A stretch of DNA of 62,617 nt from UBA6382 sp963600315 (GTDB lineage Bacteria > Bacteroidota > Bacteroidia > Bacteroidales > Bacteroidaceae), in assembly GCA_963600315.1 (NCBI GenBank), contig CAVCAW010000013.1, positions 1 through 62,617 of the forward strand, in the 5' to 3' direction. Under the pieces are notes generated by a model that saw nothing but the letters and a program-made list of their open reading frames with translations, had not been told where the DNA came from and did not search any database. The position numbers and the translations under genes are program-made. Positions 27,374 through 37,273 of this stretch are shown in pieces; the first letter of the stretch is position 1, and every line of letters starts with the position of its first letter.

Positions 27374-30300
27374 ATGAAACACAAGCTGAAAGAGTTTGCC
27401 GTCTGCGCCGCCATGGCGATAGCCCTGCCGCTGTCGCTTGGTGCTCAGCTCAGGGTTGACCGCAAGGTTCTGCCCGACTACGACTATGTGCCACCGGTGA
27501 AGGCGGAGCTTGGCGTGGCATGGGGCAATGCCGGTCGGTCTTCCCATCATTTGGGTTGTGCAAGCAATGCCTATCAGTCCAACACTAGTTTGCCCGACCA
27601 CTGGAACAATGCCTTGACCAAGCACTTTCCGCCGTTTTTCAACCAGTCGGGTCCTTCGTGTCTGGGGGCCAGCTTCACTGGCTATATCTTTACTCACGAA
27701 CTCAATAGTTTGCGCAATTTGGAGGGCGAACAGAAGGAAAATCAGATGGCTGTGTTCTTCGGTTGGCTCCAGACCTATATGAACTCGTCCAAGGAGGAGG
27801 TGGAGCGCGACAACGGCTGCCCCAATGCCGTGGACTATGGCGGGCGTGCCAACTCTCAGACTATAGGCTACTACACGTGGCACGATAGTGTGGCTGGCTG
27901 GATGCAAGGCTACGACAAGTGGCACAGGGCCATGTTTAATCGTGCCGAGGGGTTCTACTCGTTCCCCCTCTCGCTCTCGGGCCAAGATGGACGTGCCGCT
28001 GCCAAGAGGTGGCTCTATAACCACAATGGCGACGATGACTTCAGCAGTGGCGGACTGTGCTATGTCACCTTGGCAGCCACGGGCATGACCCAAGGGAGAA
28101 TAGCCGCCACCCCAGCCAACGAAGCGGCTGGTGCCGTGGGCAAATACTATGTGCGCAAATGGGGCTCTACTGTAGACCACGCTCTGACCATCATTGGCTG
28201 GGACGATCGCCTTGAATTTGACTTCAATGACAACGGAGTCTATGGTGAGGAGAGTGCCGACGAGAAGGGAGCTTGGATAGTGGCCAACACGTGGGGTGAG
28301 GAATGGGGCAACGGCGGCTGGACTTATGTTCCCTACCGCTATGCGGGACAAGTCGACAGCGTGGCTCAAGATTGCTTCTGGCAACCCTATGTGACCTATG
28401 TGCGCAAGAACTATTCGCCCACCCGCACCATTAAGTTGCTGATGGACTATTCTCGCCGCAACGAGCTCTGCCTTAGTGTAGGAGTCAATCCCGACACGTC
28501 AGCCACCCGGCCGCTGTGTTCAGTGGAGATGACCAGTTTCAAGAATGCTGGCAACGGGGCTGAAGAGGGTGGCTATCCCGAAGTGCCCATGCTGGGCAAG
28601 TATATGGACGGCATGCACTATGAGCCTATGGAGTTTGGCTATGATCTCACTGACCTGAGCGATGGCTATGACCCCGGGCAGCCTCTGAAATATTTCTTCA
28701 CTGTGAGCGTGAGCAACATGCAAGGTTCTGGACACATATACAAAGCCTCAATCATGGACTACCGCTATGAGACCGACGACGGCACAGAGATTCCCTTCGA
28801 CATCGACACCGTAGCCATAGGCAAGGGCACCGCCAATCCTATAACCCTAAGCGTGGTGGTGGCTGGCGAGGCTGTCAATCCGCCGGTCAATGCCATTCTT
28901 GACGGTAAGAAGCTGAAATGGGATAACCCCGTGAACGCAAGTCTGCGTCTCAGCAAGTATTATGTCTACCGCAATAACTCTTTGATTGACAGTGTGGCAG
29001 CAGAGGCCAATGCCTACTCTACGCCCGATGTCGATGGTGCCTACAGCGTGTCGGCGGTCTATGCCTATAAGAACCGCCAGGTAGAGTCGGTCAAGAGCAA
29101 TCTCGTGAGCAATGCTGCAGCTGTGGCATCGGGCGACAATGTGTCGCTCAGACTCACAGATGCCTGCATGGTAATTCCCAATGCCTTGACCGAGAGACTG
29201 GGTTGCGGCACTGTGGAGTTTTGGGTGAAACCAACAGCTGCGGACACTATGTCGCATACGCTAATCGGCTCAGCCAAGAGCGGCTTTTTCGTCGAGATGA
29301 CTCCGAGTGGCGAACTTGCAGCAGGGTGGACCAACGACGACAAGGCCACTACCATCGCAGGAGTCATCAAGACTGCTGGGTGGCAACACGTGGCTGTCGC
29401 AGTGGAGGGCAATGCATTGTCGATTTATGTCAATGGTGTGCTCAAGGCTACCTATAACTCGTCGCGCAACAGCGGAATCCCAGCACTGGGCGACCTCTTG
29501 GTTGGTTCTACCGACAATCCTCTCTCGGCTGATCTCGACGAGTTGCGCATTTGGCGCACCGCCCGCTCCGAGTCTGAAATATTTGCGGGGTGCAACGTGA
29601 TGGTGGCCATGCCGTCTGCACAGTCCGACCTCGTGTGCTGTCTGCCGATGAACCTCGTGGAGACAACACAGGGCACCCGTGTGGGCGAGAGTGTGTTTGG
29701 CAACCATGCCTATTTGACTTCGGGCGAGATGCAGACAGTCGCTAATGGTGACATTTTGAATGGTAGTCAGCTCTCATTTGGACCTCTCATAACCGCTGCG
29801 GACACGGCATTCGCAAGCCGCCCTTGCCGACTGCACGGCATTGGCAATGTCGACGTTGTGGCATGGCGATGGGACACCCCGGGAGCAACAGCGGAGACAC
29901 ACTCTATGCAGTCGCCCTATGTGACCTATGTGAAGCCGGGCATCTACACCGCCACCTTGACTGTGACAGATGCCACAGGCAAGACCCTCTCGGCTCAAAA
30001 GGAAGTCTCCGTGGTAGATGAACAATTGCCTCAACCAGACTTCAGAATAGCGCAACCACGGCTTGCCGTGGCGCAGCTGTTCTCGTTTGTGAACTGCACC
30101 AAAACCGCCAACTGCTCCTTCCGCTGGGAGATAGAGGGACACGATGACGTGATGCTCACCAATGCCAACGCTTCGTTTGGTGAGCCGGGCATCTACGAGG
30201 TGAGCCTCCACGCTACCAACAGCGCTGGCACTGCGTCGATGTGCAAGACGGTGGAGGTCTATGAAGACAAGCCTACCAGCAAATTCAATATAGCCCCCGA

Positions 30301-31942
30301 CCAAATCTTGCTGGGCGAAACGACCTACCTCGAAGACCAGAGTCTCGGCCAACCCTACGAATGGTTGTGGACTTTGACTAACGGGCGGCGCTATATACAG
30401 GTTAATGGACAGTTTTCGTCGCTCACACTTCCAGCGCCGGGCGTCTACGATGTTAGCCTGCAGACAATCAATAAAATTGGGTTTAACACCTCGAGCAAGA
30501 CAGGCGCACTCTATGTGAGCACTGCCGATGCCAAGAATGGGCTGGTATTTGCCGGCAAAGACGAACAGCTTCACATGGCACGCCCCTTTGAGACCACACA
30601 AGGGTCGTTCACCATAGAGTGGTGGATGAATCCATGTGCCTATGCCGGAGCGGGTGCCTTCGACTTTGGTGACCTCTCTACCAACTGCACCGACCAGGGA
30701 TTGTATTCTGTCACCTACAAAGGCAAGACGACAAGTTGGCGTCTGCCGGTCACCAATCAGTGGCACCACTACGCTCTCATGTTCGACAAGGGAATGATGA
30801 CTGTCTATTTTGACGGCGAGAAATCTAAAGGCATTGACCGCACTGATGTCTACGTCACACCCAGTTGGCCCGACACCCTTAGATTTGGCAGAACCGACAG
30901 CCCATTCAATGGCTATATCGACGAGATGCGCATTTGGGGAAAGGCTCTCACTGAGAAAGAACTGCGCCAGGTGTGCAATCAACCCATTGAGAATCCGTCG
31001 ACCAAGGAGGACTTGTGTGTCTATTACGACTTTAACCAAAACGGTGGCGATGTGATAGACCGCACGGGCAGGGGCTACGATGCTCGGCGCGTGAACTTTG
31101 GTCCCGATGGCGACGCATGGATAATAAGTCCCGGAGTATTCACCCTCGACCTTGAGGGCGACATGGTGCAGAGCGATGTCACTGGTCAGTATCTGACCAA
31201 CTACAAAGCTCCCTTCCTGACCAATGGCCATCGACTGGGAGACGACGATGAGGGAGGGCTGGAACTGCTTGCCGGGACGACTAATTCCACTTGGGTAATT
31301 AGGACTCCGCCAGCGACGCCCGGAGTAGCGGTCCAATCGCTGTATGTTGATTCGCTGCAAGACGGTTGCCTTGTCTTTGACAGCGAATATTCTGATGGCA
31401 TGACAGTCAACAAGCGACTTTATCAGACCGTGACGCTGCCACAAGGTCACTACCGATTCGCTATTGAGACAGCCCGCCCCTTCAATCCGCAGGGTTCGTG
31501 GATGGTGGTGTGCTATGGCGACACTATCGTGGAAACCGAAACTGTCAGCGATGCTTTGGCAAGCTGCATGCTGAACGAGAGCACAAGTCTCGACTTTGAT
31601 GTCATCAACGACGGTGCAGAGGTCTCTCTCGGTTTGGTAGCCAACCTCGCGTCTGTCGGTTCAGGCATGAGCATACGCTCCTTCGGCTTGATGCGCATCT
31701 CCTCAGCCTCGCAGTCTGCCGATGGCATAAACGATGCCTATGACGCCCTCAACAAAGGGACAATTGGCAATTTCATTGGTGAATGTGGTGCACTGCGCAT
31801 AGTGAGCGACGTGACTCTTGATGTGAAGATCTACAATGCTTGGGGGCAGTGTGTGTTCAACGAATACTTCTCGGGCAACAGACGCATTCCGCTGCCACCT
31901 GGCGTCTATATTGCCAACGGAACAAAGGTTGTGGTCAAGTAG
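27374..31942 (+). CDS. Secreted papain-like cysteine peptidase with PKD and LamG domains, T9SS cargo
   Basis: 1522 aa from ATG 27374; an in-frame ATG at 27347 would put nine residues before the signal peptide. Signal peptide, then a C1-type peptidase: catalytic Cys96 in SGPSCLGASF, His269 in VDHALTIIGWDD, Asn305 in ANTWGEEWGNGGW. After a Fn3-like segment come a LamG/concanavalin-like domain (about 590-740, ELRIWRTARSE), two or three PKD domains (about 770-1060), a second LamG (about 1070-1230, EMRIWGKALTE) and a beta-rich C-terminal region. The last 50 residues, with VKIYNAWGQCV and PLPPGVYIANG, match type A C-terminal sorting domains of type IX secretion. It is therefore probably exported to the cell surface or medium to degrade protein. 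Confidence 0.9.
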   Translation: MKHKLKEFAVCAAMAIALPLSLGAQLRVDRKVLPDYDYVPPVKAELGVAWGNAGRSSHHLGCASNAYQSNTSLPDHWNNALTKHFPPFFNQSGPSCLGASFTGYIFTHELNSLRNLEGEQKENQMAVFFGWLQTYMNSSKEEVERDNGCPNAVDYGGRANSQTIGYYTWHDSVAGWMQGYDKWHRAMFNRAEGFYSFPLSLSGQDGRAAAKRWLYNHNGDDDFSSGGLCYVTLAATGMTQGRIAATPANEAAGAVGKYYVRKWGSTVDHALTIIGWDDRLEFDFNDNGVYGEESADEKGAWIVANTWGEEWGNGGWTYVPYRYAGQVDSVAQDCFWQPYVTYVRKNYSPTRTIKLLMDYSRRNELCLSVGVNPDTSATRPLCSVEMTSFKNAGNGAEEGGYPEVPMLGKYMDGMHYEPMEFGYDLTDLSDGYDPGQPLKYFFTVSVSNMQGSGHIYKASIMDYRYETDDGTEIPFDIDTVAIGKGTANPITLSVVVAGEAVNPPVNAILDGKKLKWDNPVNASLRLSKYYVYRNNSLIDSVAAEANAYSTPDVDGAYSVSAVYAYKNRQVESVKSNLVSNAAAVASGDNVSLRLTDACMVIPNALTERLGCGTVEFWVKPTAADTMSHTLIGSAKSGFFVEMTPSGELAAGWTNDDKATTIAGVIKTAGWQHVAVAVEGNALSIYVNGVLKATYNSSRNSGIPALGDLLVGSTDNPLSADLDELRIWRTARSESEIFAGCNVMVAMPSAQSDLVCCLPMNLVETTQGTRVGESVFGNHAYLTSGEMQTVANGDILNGSQLSFGPLITAADTAFASRPCRLHGIGNVDVVAWRWDTPGATAETHSMQSPYVTYVKPGIYTATLTVTDATGKTLSAQKEVSVVDEQLPQPDFRIAQPRLAVAQLFSFVNCTKTANCSFRWEIEGHDDVMLTNANASFGEPGIYEVSLHATNSAGTASMCKTVEVYEDKPTSKFNIAPDQILLGETTYLEDQSLGQPYEWLWTLTNGRRYIQVNGQFSSLTLPAPGVYDVSLQTINKIGFNTSSKTGALYVSTADAKNGLVFAGKDEQLHMARPFETTQGSFTIEWWMNPCAYAGAGAFDFGDLSTNCTDQGLYSVTYKGKTTSWRLPVTNQWHHYALMFDKGMMTVYFDGEKSKGIDRTDVYVTPSWPDTLRFGRTDSPFNGYIDEMRIWGKALTEKELRQVCNQPIENPSTKEDLCVYYDFNQNGGDVIDRTGRGYDARRVNFGPDGDAWIISPGVFTLDLEGDMVQSDVTGQYLTNYKAPFLTNGHRLGDDDEGGLELLAGTTNSTWVIRTPPATPGVAVQSLYVDSLQDGCLVFDSEYSDGMTVNKRLYQTVTLPQGHYRFAIETARPFNPQGSWMVVCYGDTIVETETVSDALASCMLNESTSLDFDVINDGAEVSLGLVANLASVGSGMSIRSFGLMRISSASQSADGINDAYDALNKGTIGNFIGECGALRIVSDVTLDVKIYNAWGQCVFNEYFSGNRRIPLPPGVYIANGTKVVVK

Positions 31943-32387
31943 CTCGCTGACCAATACCAACCCGATGAGTCTGTCTTGAAGTGCACCCAGACAAATGTAG
32001 GTGTGGTGCCTTGTGTCAACAGTTATAAGAAAGTCTTTGACACAGTGGTGAACACCATGAAGACGGTCAAGATTTCTGAATACCGCATCAGCGGGAGCGT
32101 GCGCCGTATACTCTTGGTGGAGAACTGACACGGAAGGATTTGAATAGACGGTCGAACGGACCGGAGATGTATTAGGTTTGACAAAAATTATGTTAAGCGA
32201 GTCGGTTTCTCCGACTTTTATTGCTACTTTTGTCACGCTGTGTGGATTGCTGGCCTGTTTTTGCACTGCGGAAATCGGGAATTCGTTAAAGCACGGCAAG
32301 TTTCCGGATGCTGTTTTGTCGTCTGGAGTATTTGAGAATGTTGACTCGTATAGAGTTGTTTGATAAGATATTAAGATTTTAAGACAT
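31943..32387. other. Intergenic region between the two secreted-protein genes
   Basis: 445 bases. The frame of the peptidase stays open for 61 codons after its TAG (to TGA at 32126-32128), with protein-like composition, perhaps a gene remnant. A short hairpin AGTCGG-TTTCT-CCGACT followed by TTTT at about 32200-32220 could be a weak terminator. TACTTTTG at 32225-32232 is a possible -7 box for the GH89 gene. Nothing else is supportable. Confidence 0.4.
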
Positions 32388-35300
32388 ATGATGAAGATTG
32401 CTTCTAAACTGCGTGTGCTGTTTCTGCTCATGGTGGTCCTTGCGACCAATTCCCTACAAGCGGCTGTTGACAATCCCGAAGTGGTGAGTGCATTGCTCAA
32501 TCGCATCGGTGGCGAAGGTGCTGCCGACCGCTTCGTAACACAAGTGGACGAGTCGCTCAAGAGTGGCACACGTGACGTTTTCACCATCGGGGCTGCCGAC
32601 GGCAAGCCTTGTATCAAGGGTAGTTCCGTGCTGGCTGTGACGACTGGTATCAATTGGTATCTTAACCATACTGCACACATCAATCTGGCTTGGAATAACC
32701 TCACGACCGATCTCGTGACGGCAAATCTCCCCGTGCCTCAGACAACCGAAAAATACAGCTGCAGTGTGCCCTATCGCTACTATCTTAACTACTGCACGTT
32801 CTCTTACTCCATGTCGACGTGGACTTGGGAACGCTGGCAGCGCGAGATAGACTGGATGGCACTGCACGGCATTAACATGCCGCTGCAAATAGTAGGTCTT
32901 GACGTTGTGTGGTACAGATTGCTCACCGAAGACTTGAACTACACCTCAGACGAAGCCAACGACTTTGTTGCCGGCCCTTGTTTTCAGGCTTGGTGGGGCA
33001 TGAATAACTTGCAAGGTTGGGGTGGTCCCAATCCCTCGTGGTGGTATGAACGCCAAGCTCAGCTGTGCACCCAAATCCTGTCGCGTGAGCGTGAGCTCGG
33101 CATGGAACCCGTGTTGCCCGGCTATGCGGGCATGGTGCCCAGTGACATAGTTGGCAAAGGCTATTCTGCCAACAACCAGGGCAACTGGTGCTCCTTTGTG
33201 CGCCCCTATATACTTGACCCCAATTCTTCAGCATTCCAAACAGTATCCAAACTCTATTATAATCAGTTGGCAAAACTCATGGGCAAGTCAACCTACTACA
33301 GCATGGACCCCTTCCACGAAGGTGCCAACACTTCGTCCATAGACGTGCCTTCGGCCTACAAGAAGATTGGTGCAGCTTTGGACAGCGCCAACAGTGATGC
33401 CAAATGGGTGATACAGTTTTGGCAGTGGAGTGATAAACAATACAACGTGCTTTCGCAAGTCGACAGGGGTAAACTAATCGTGCTTGACCTCTACAGCGAT
33501 GCCCACACCCATTTCTCAGAATACAATGGTCATGACGCTATATACTGCATGCTGCCTAACTTTGGTGGTCGCACCGGACTCTTCGGAAGATTGAGTAAAG
33601 TCATTTCAAGCTTCTTCTCTGAAAAAAGCTCCAATGCTAACGTGAAAGGTATCGGCGCCACTCCCGAAGCAATAGAGCAAGTGCCGGTTCTCTACGATGC
33701 GCTCTTTGAACTCCCTTGGCGAAGCTACGCTCCCAAGGCCGCCACGTGGCTCGCCGACTATGCCACGAGCCGCTATGGACAGCAAAACGATGCTGCACAG
33801 GCTGCGTGGGAAAAAATACGCAATTCGGCTCTCGCCTGTCCCACATCGCTACAAGGTCCTCAAGAAGCTGTGGTCTGCGCACGTCCCGCCCTCACTGTCA
33901 ACTCGGTGTCGAGCTGGGGTGGCACAAGCATATTCTATGACCTCCAGCAGGTGCGCGAAGCAGCGTTCCAACTCTTCTCCGCCAAGTCGCAGCTCAGTGG
34001 TGCCAACTACGACTATGACCTGACGGACTTTACGCGTCAAGCTCTCACAGACTATGCCAACGAGCTACTCAAAGCCATTAACTCTTCGCGCTCGGCGGGG
34101 CAGACCGAAAACTACAAACGGCAGCGCGATGCATTCTTGCAACTCATGCTTGATCTCGACGAACTGCTCTCAACCAACAAGAACTTCATGCTCGGTCGCT
34201 GGACCAACATGGCGCGCAACATAGCTGACGAGGTGGAAGGTACTACCGATGCCGACCGCCAATGGCTCGAACTCGACAACGCACGCACTCTCATCAGTAC
34301 TTGGGGCGGACGCGATGCCAGTGAAAGTGGAGGCCTGCGTGACTATTCCTACCGCGAGTGGGCGGGCATGTTGCGCGACTTCTATTACGACCGCTGGAAG
34401 AAATTTTTTGACGCACTTGATAACGGCACGTCGACTCCCGACTGGTTTGAGCACGACTGGAACTGGGCACACAACGCTTCGCTCTCTTACTCTGACACTC
34501 CCGTGGGCTCGACAGTCGAAATAGCTGAGCGCCTACTCCCCAAATATTTCGTTACGCTCACAACTGCCGATGGCACCAACTATCGCGCAAGCCGTTTGTT
34601 TGAGACTGATGCGCAAGAGTCGTTCTGCGTGTCTGCATACAGGGGAGAGTCCTTCTCTGTCAAGGCTGAAGGAGTGGCTGATGCAGACATTACATCGTTT
34701 GGCATAGACCTTGATGGCGATGGTGCTCTAACTGAGGACGAGACCACCGATGCACTCACGCTTAGCATACCCTCTGCAGTATCTACCGGCAAGGATAAAG
34801 CCGTGCTTAAACTCGCTGACGGAACCACGCTGGCCTTCACTGTCATCGTGAAGGACAGCGTTAAGACCTCGCGAACTGTGAGCGTAGCTAGCGCTGATAG
34901 TCAAGTGGGTAGTGTAAAAATTGTGGGTAGCACATCGAAGTCCTTGAAGACAACTAAAGAGGTGAGCGTGCAAGCTACGGCAAACTCTGGCTATGATTTC
35001 TTCAATTGGACCGACGGCTCTGGCAATATTGTATCAACACAAAACCCCTACACCTACTACGGAGCCGACGACATACAACTCGTGGCCAACTTCGTGGCAG
35101 ACAAGTGGGGACAGCCCGATGCTGATGCTAGCGAACTGAACGTCATCAGCGACTATGGTCAGTATCTGACCTCGCTTACGATAGCCCAGAATGGGCGTGA
35201 GGCACAATCTGTCTACGAAGCAAGCGCTTGTCCTTCAGGTTTGTTTGAAACTACGCGTACCACTTCGGCAGCACAAGGCAGCCAGATTGTACTCCACTGG

Positions 35301-36002
35301 AAGAGCGCCGGCGGTATGGACTATTGTCGACTGTCAGCCTATATAGACCTGAACTCTGACGGCGACTTTGACGATGATGGCGAGCTCATAACTGTCTATG
35401 GCAAGAAGCAGGAGGCTGCCAACGGGGCTTTGAATGACTATACACTCAATGTGTTGCTTCCTTATGATATTCCCACTGGCATGACTCGCATACGCCTGCG
35501 CTTTGATGGAGCTTGGAACGAAGGATGGAACTCCAATACCGACGCCATGCCAGCCAACGGCAAGACTATGCGTATGGTCTACGATATTCCTCTCAATGTT
35601 CTCAGCCAAGCTTCCTATGCCTGCAGCGTGGGAGTGAAGAGTGCCGATGCGACTACCGGTACTGTTGATGCCAATGGTCAACCCGACAACTATGTGTATG
35701 CCGCAGGTGAAGACGTGGTGCTTAGGGCATATCCAGCCACAGGTTTCATCGTCAAGGAATGGCAAGATCAGTATGGACGCACGGTTCCCAACTCATGGCG
35801 CGATGGCAATTTCCTGCGCTTCCGTGCTCCTGAAAACGGAATTTTCACCGCTGTGTTCGTTGAAGACCCCGACGGTGTTAGTAGTGTCTGTGCTGTACCT
35901 GTTGTTGACGGTCGCAGCTATACTGTTGACGGACGACCCGCAACGGCGCAAACTAAGGGGGTTATTGTTGACTCCCACGGAATCAAAATTCTACGCCACT
36001 GA
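32388..36002 (+). CDS. Secreted alpha-N-acetylglucosaminidase, GH89
   Basis: 1204 aa; ATG codons at 32388 and 32391 are equivalent. Releases terminal alpha-linked GlcNAc, for example from mucin or heparan-type glycans. After a signal peptide come the NAGLU N-terminal domain (about 30-125), the TIM barrel (about 130-460) with YRYYLNYCTFSYSMSTW, acid/base Glu311 in MDPFHEG and probable nucleophile Glu427 in GATPEAIEQ, and the helical C-terminal domain (about 470-720). Then follow two bacterial-repeat domains (about 840-905 and 1075-1160) around a GEVED-like domain with Asp-rich NSDGDFDDDGE. The tail, with YTVDGRPA and KGVIV, resembles a sorting domain. Paired with the peptidase it suggests host-glycoprotein foraging. 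Confidence 0.92.
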   Translation: MMKIASKLRVLFLLMVVLATNSLQAAVDNPEVVSALLNRIGGEGAADRFVTQVDESLKSGTRDVFTIGAADGKPCIKGSSVLAVTTGINWYLNHTAHINLAWNNLTTDLVTANLPVPQTTEKYSCSVPYRYYLNYCTFSYSMSTWTWERWQREIDWMALHGINMPLQIVGLDVVWYRLLTEDLNYTSDEANDFVAGPCFQAWWGMNNLQGWGGPNPSWWYERQAQLCTQILSRERELGMEPVLPGYAGMVPSDIVGKGYSANNQGNWCSFVRPYILDPNSSAFQTVSKLYYNQLAKLMGKSTYYSMDPFHEGANTSSIDVPSAYKKIGAALDSANSDAKWVIQFWQWSDKQYNVLSQVDRGKLIVLDLYSDAHTHFSEYNGHDAIYCMLPNFGGRTGLFGRLSKVISSFFSEKSSNANVKGIGATPEAIEQVPVLYDALFELPWRSYAPKAATWLADYATSRYGQQNDAAQAAWEKIRNSALACPTSLQGPQEAVVCARPALTVNSVSSWGGTSIFYDLQQVREAAFQLFSAKSQLSGANYDYDLTDFTRQALTDYANELLKAINSSRSAGQTENYKRQRDAFLQLMLDLDELLSTNKNFMLGRWTNMARNIADEVEGTTDADRQWLELDNARTLISTWGGRDASESGGLRDYSYREWAGMLRDFYYDRWKKFFDALDNGTSTPDWFEHDWNWAHNASLSYSDTPVGSTVEIAERLLPKYFVTLTTADGTNYRASRLFETDAQESFCVSAYRGESFSVKAEGVADADITSFGIDLDGDGALTEDETTDALTLSIPSAVSTGKDKAVLKLADGTTLAFTVIVKDSVKTSRTVSVASADSQVGSVKIVGSTSKSLKTTKEVSVQATANSGYDFFNWTDGSGNIVSTQNPYTYYGADDIQLVANFVADKWGQPDADASELNVISDYGQYLTSLTIAQNGREAQSVYEASACPSGLFETTRTTSAAQGSQIVLHWKSAGGMDYCRLSAYIDLNSDGDFDDDGELITVYGKKQEAANGALNDYTLNVLLPYDIPTGMTRIRLRFDGAWNEGWNSNTDAMPANGKTMRMVYDIPLNVLSQASYACSVGVKSADATTGTVDANGQPDNYVYAAGEDVVLRAYPATGFIVKEWQDQYGRTVPNSWRDGNFLRFRAPENGIFTAVFVEDPDGVSSVCAVPVVDGRSYTVDGRPATAQTKGVIVDSHGIKILRH

Positions 36003-36311
36003 AGCGGCGGCCTCTTGGTGGCTAATTCGGTCGACAATTTTTGTGCCGATAGAATTGTAGTAGATTAGCCAATTCGCTTTGCGCTCCAGGTCGTGCAAAT
36101 GGCTGTTGATAGATGTGTTGTCATAGACAGAATAGGGGTGTAGACAAAATGGGGGGGGCTGTCATAGACATAGACAAAGATGATTCGCATGTGCTGCGGT
36201 TCCCTCTAAACTCCTGTGGCTACGATACAAAAAAAACCGCAAGGAAATGGTTGTTTTCTTGCGGTTTTTCTGTACGTATGAATTTCGCTTGTCGCTGTTT
36301 GTGACGAGTGC
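36003..36311. other. Intergenic region with homopolymer and direct repeats
   Basis: 309 bases without a supportable gene. TGTCATAGACA occurs twice, on either side of an eight-G run near 36150-36157. The terminator at 36228-36269 follows. Confidence 0.5.
36228..36269. terminator. Bidirectional terminator between GH89 and DUF3127 genes
   Basis: AAAAAACCGCAAGG and CTTGCGGTTTTT form a stem with A-rich and T-rich ends. It fits the minus-strand DUF3127 pair (43 bases below the stop) and can also stop the GH89 transcript. Confidence 0.8.
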
Positions 36312-36692
36312 TTAGAATGGAAGGTCGTCGCCAGGATCGCTTGAGCTGGTTGGTGCTGCCGCTGCTGCGGGTGGTATGGGCGCAGGTGTCACTGCGGCAA
36401 CGGGCTCTTGAATTGGGGCGGCGATTCGCGTTACACGCCAGGCGCGAAGCGAATTGTAGTAGCGCCCGTTGTACTCGCGGGCATCGATGTCGATGTCTAC
36501 TGCGATGTCATCACCTTGCTTGAGGTTGAACTGCTGCAGGCGGTCGGCACCGAAGACGGAGAAGACGCACTTGCGAGGGTAGGGCTGGTCGAAAGATTCG
36601 AGCAGGAAGTCTTGTGCCATCCATTGTCCGCGGCTGTTCTGGCCAGAACGAGGTTCGAAGGCTTGTATTATTTTTCCTTGTAGTGTTGCCAT
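36312..36692 (-). CDS. DUF3127 protein with SSB-like acidic tip
   Basis: 126 aa. Residues 1-90 form the DUF3127 domain, a small all-beta domain likely of OB type (IIQAFEPRSGQNSRG, PRKCVFSVFG, DIDAREYNGRYYNSLRAWRV). A Pro/Ala-rich flexible linker follows and the last eight residues are DPGDDLPF, very like the DDDIPF tip by which bacterial SSB recruits repair proteins. The layout (OB fold, disordered linker, acidic tip) is that of SSB, so single-strand DNA binding is plausible but unproven. Tandem paralogue of the gene at 36738-37133 and close to dnaN. Confidence 0.8.
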   Translation of the reverse strand: MATLQGKIIQAFEPRSGQNSRGQWMAQDFLLESFDQPYPRKCVFSVFGADRLQQFNLKQGDDIAVDIDIDAREYNGRYYNSLRAWRVTRIAAPIQEPVAAVTPAPIPPAAAAAPTSSSDPGDDLPF

Positions 36693-36737
36693 GTTTTTTG
36701 TTTTAGAGGGTTGTTTGTGTGTGGTGAGTCTAACTCC

Positions 36738-37133
36738 TTATTCCCAAGGTAGAGCTTGGTTGCTGTTGCCTGACAGAGGGTCGGCAGGTGCTGCCGGTTG
36801 TTGTGGTGCTGCTACGCCTATCTGGGCTCCTGCTGCCGTTGGAGGCACAGTTGACGTCGGTTGATTGACAGCGATGGCTCTAAAGTCGTTGAACCAGCGT
36901 CCGTTGTATTCGTGGGCATCAATGGAGATAGTTACTTTGGCGCTCGCTCCTTCTTGGAGGTTGAACTCGTCTATGTTATTGTCCGCTACGGTGAACTGAC
37001 ACTTGCGTGGGTATTGACCTGGGGTTTCTATGACATAGTCCTTGCGCTTCCACTCGTTGCCGCTGCGTGCGCTGATTCCGCTGCGCAGTTCTAGGGCTTT
37101 GATGATGGTTCCTTCTATTTCAATCTGTAGCAT
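36738..37133 (-). CDS. DUF3127 protein, paralogue without acidic tip
   Basis: 131 aa from ATG 37133; the open frame reaches back to 37196 but those residues (MTSPYVNK...) are not part of the family. DUF3127 core at 1-85 (GTIIKALELRSGIS, PRKCQFTV, SIDAHEYNGRWFNDFRAIAV), then a Pro/Ala/Gln linker and C-terminus NQALPWE. The two adjacent paralogues share the core but differ in the tip, this one lacking the acidic residues. Upstream gene of the pair; its start is 140 bp from dnaN, in divergent orientation. Confidence 0.8.
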   Translation of the reverse strand: MLQIEIEGTIIKALELRSGISARSGNEWKRKDYVIETPGQYPRKCQFTVADNNIDEFNLQEGASAKVTISIDAHEYNGRWFNDFRAIAVNQPTSTVPPTAAGAQIGVAAPQQPAAPADPLSGNSNQALPWE

Positions 37134-37236
37134 AATATAAATAACTTTGGATAGCGAAGTTACGCTTTTAATTTTATTTACGTACGGACTTGTCATATTT
37201 TTCTTTGCAAATCTCTTTTGTGACGATAAAATATCG

Positions 37237-37244
37237 TACCTTTG
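37237..37244 (+). promoter_or_regulatory. -7 box of dnaN
   Basis: TACCTTTG, 29 bases before the dnaN ATG. A TTTG at 37217-37220 stands 16 bp upstream, shorter than the usual 19-21. Confidence 0.6.
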
Positions 37245-37273
37245 TGCTTACTAAAAATATATATAGCAAAGTC

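Noticed and set aside
27266..28384. 372-codon minus-strand frame over the peptidase N-terminus
   Set aside because: Antisense to the catalytic domain with intact Cys/His/Asn; no independent support.
29774..31450. 558-codon open frame antisense to the peptidase gene
   Set aside because: It is a shadow of the strongly supported plus-strand gene with visible catalytic and LamG motifs; its translation has no domain, and G+C-rich coding DNA often leaves long antisense frames.
32178..32363. 61-codon ORF upstream of the GH89 gene
   Set aside because: It has a short hydrophobic stretch but overlaps a likely promoter box and has no ribosome site or family resemblance.
36150..36157. G8 run as a phase-variation tract
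   Set aside because: It is not inside or close upstream of any supported gene start, so no switching target is evident.
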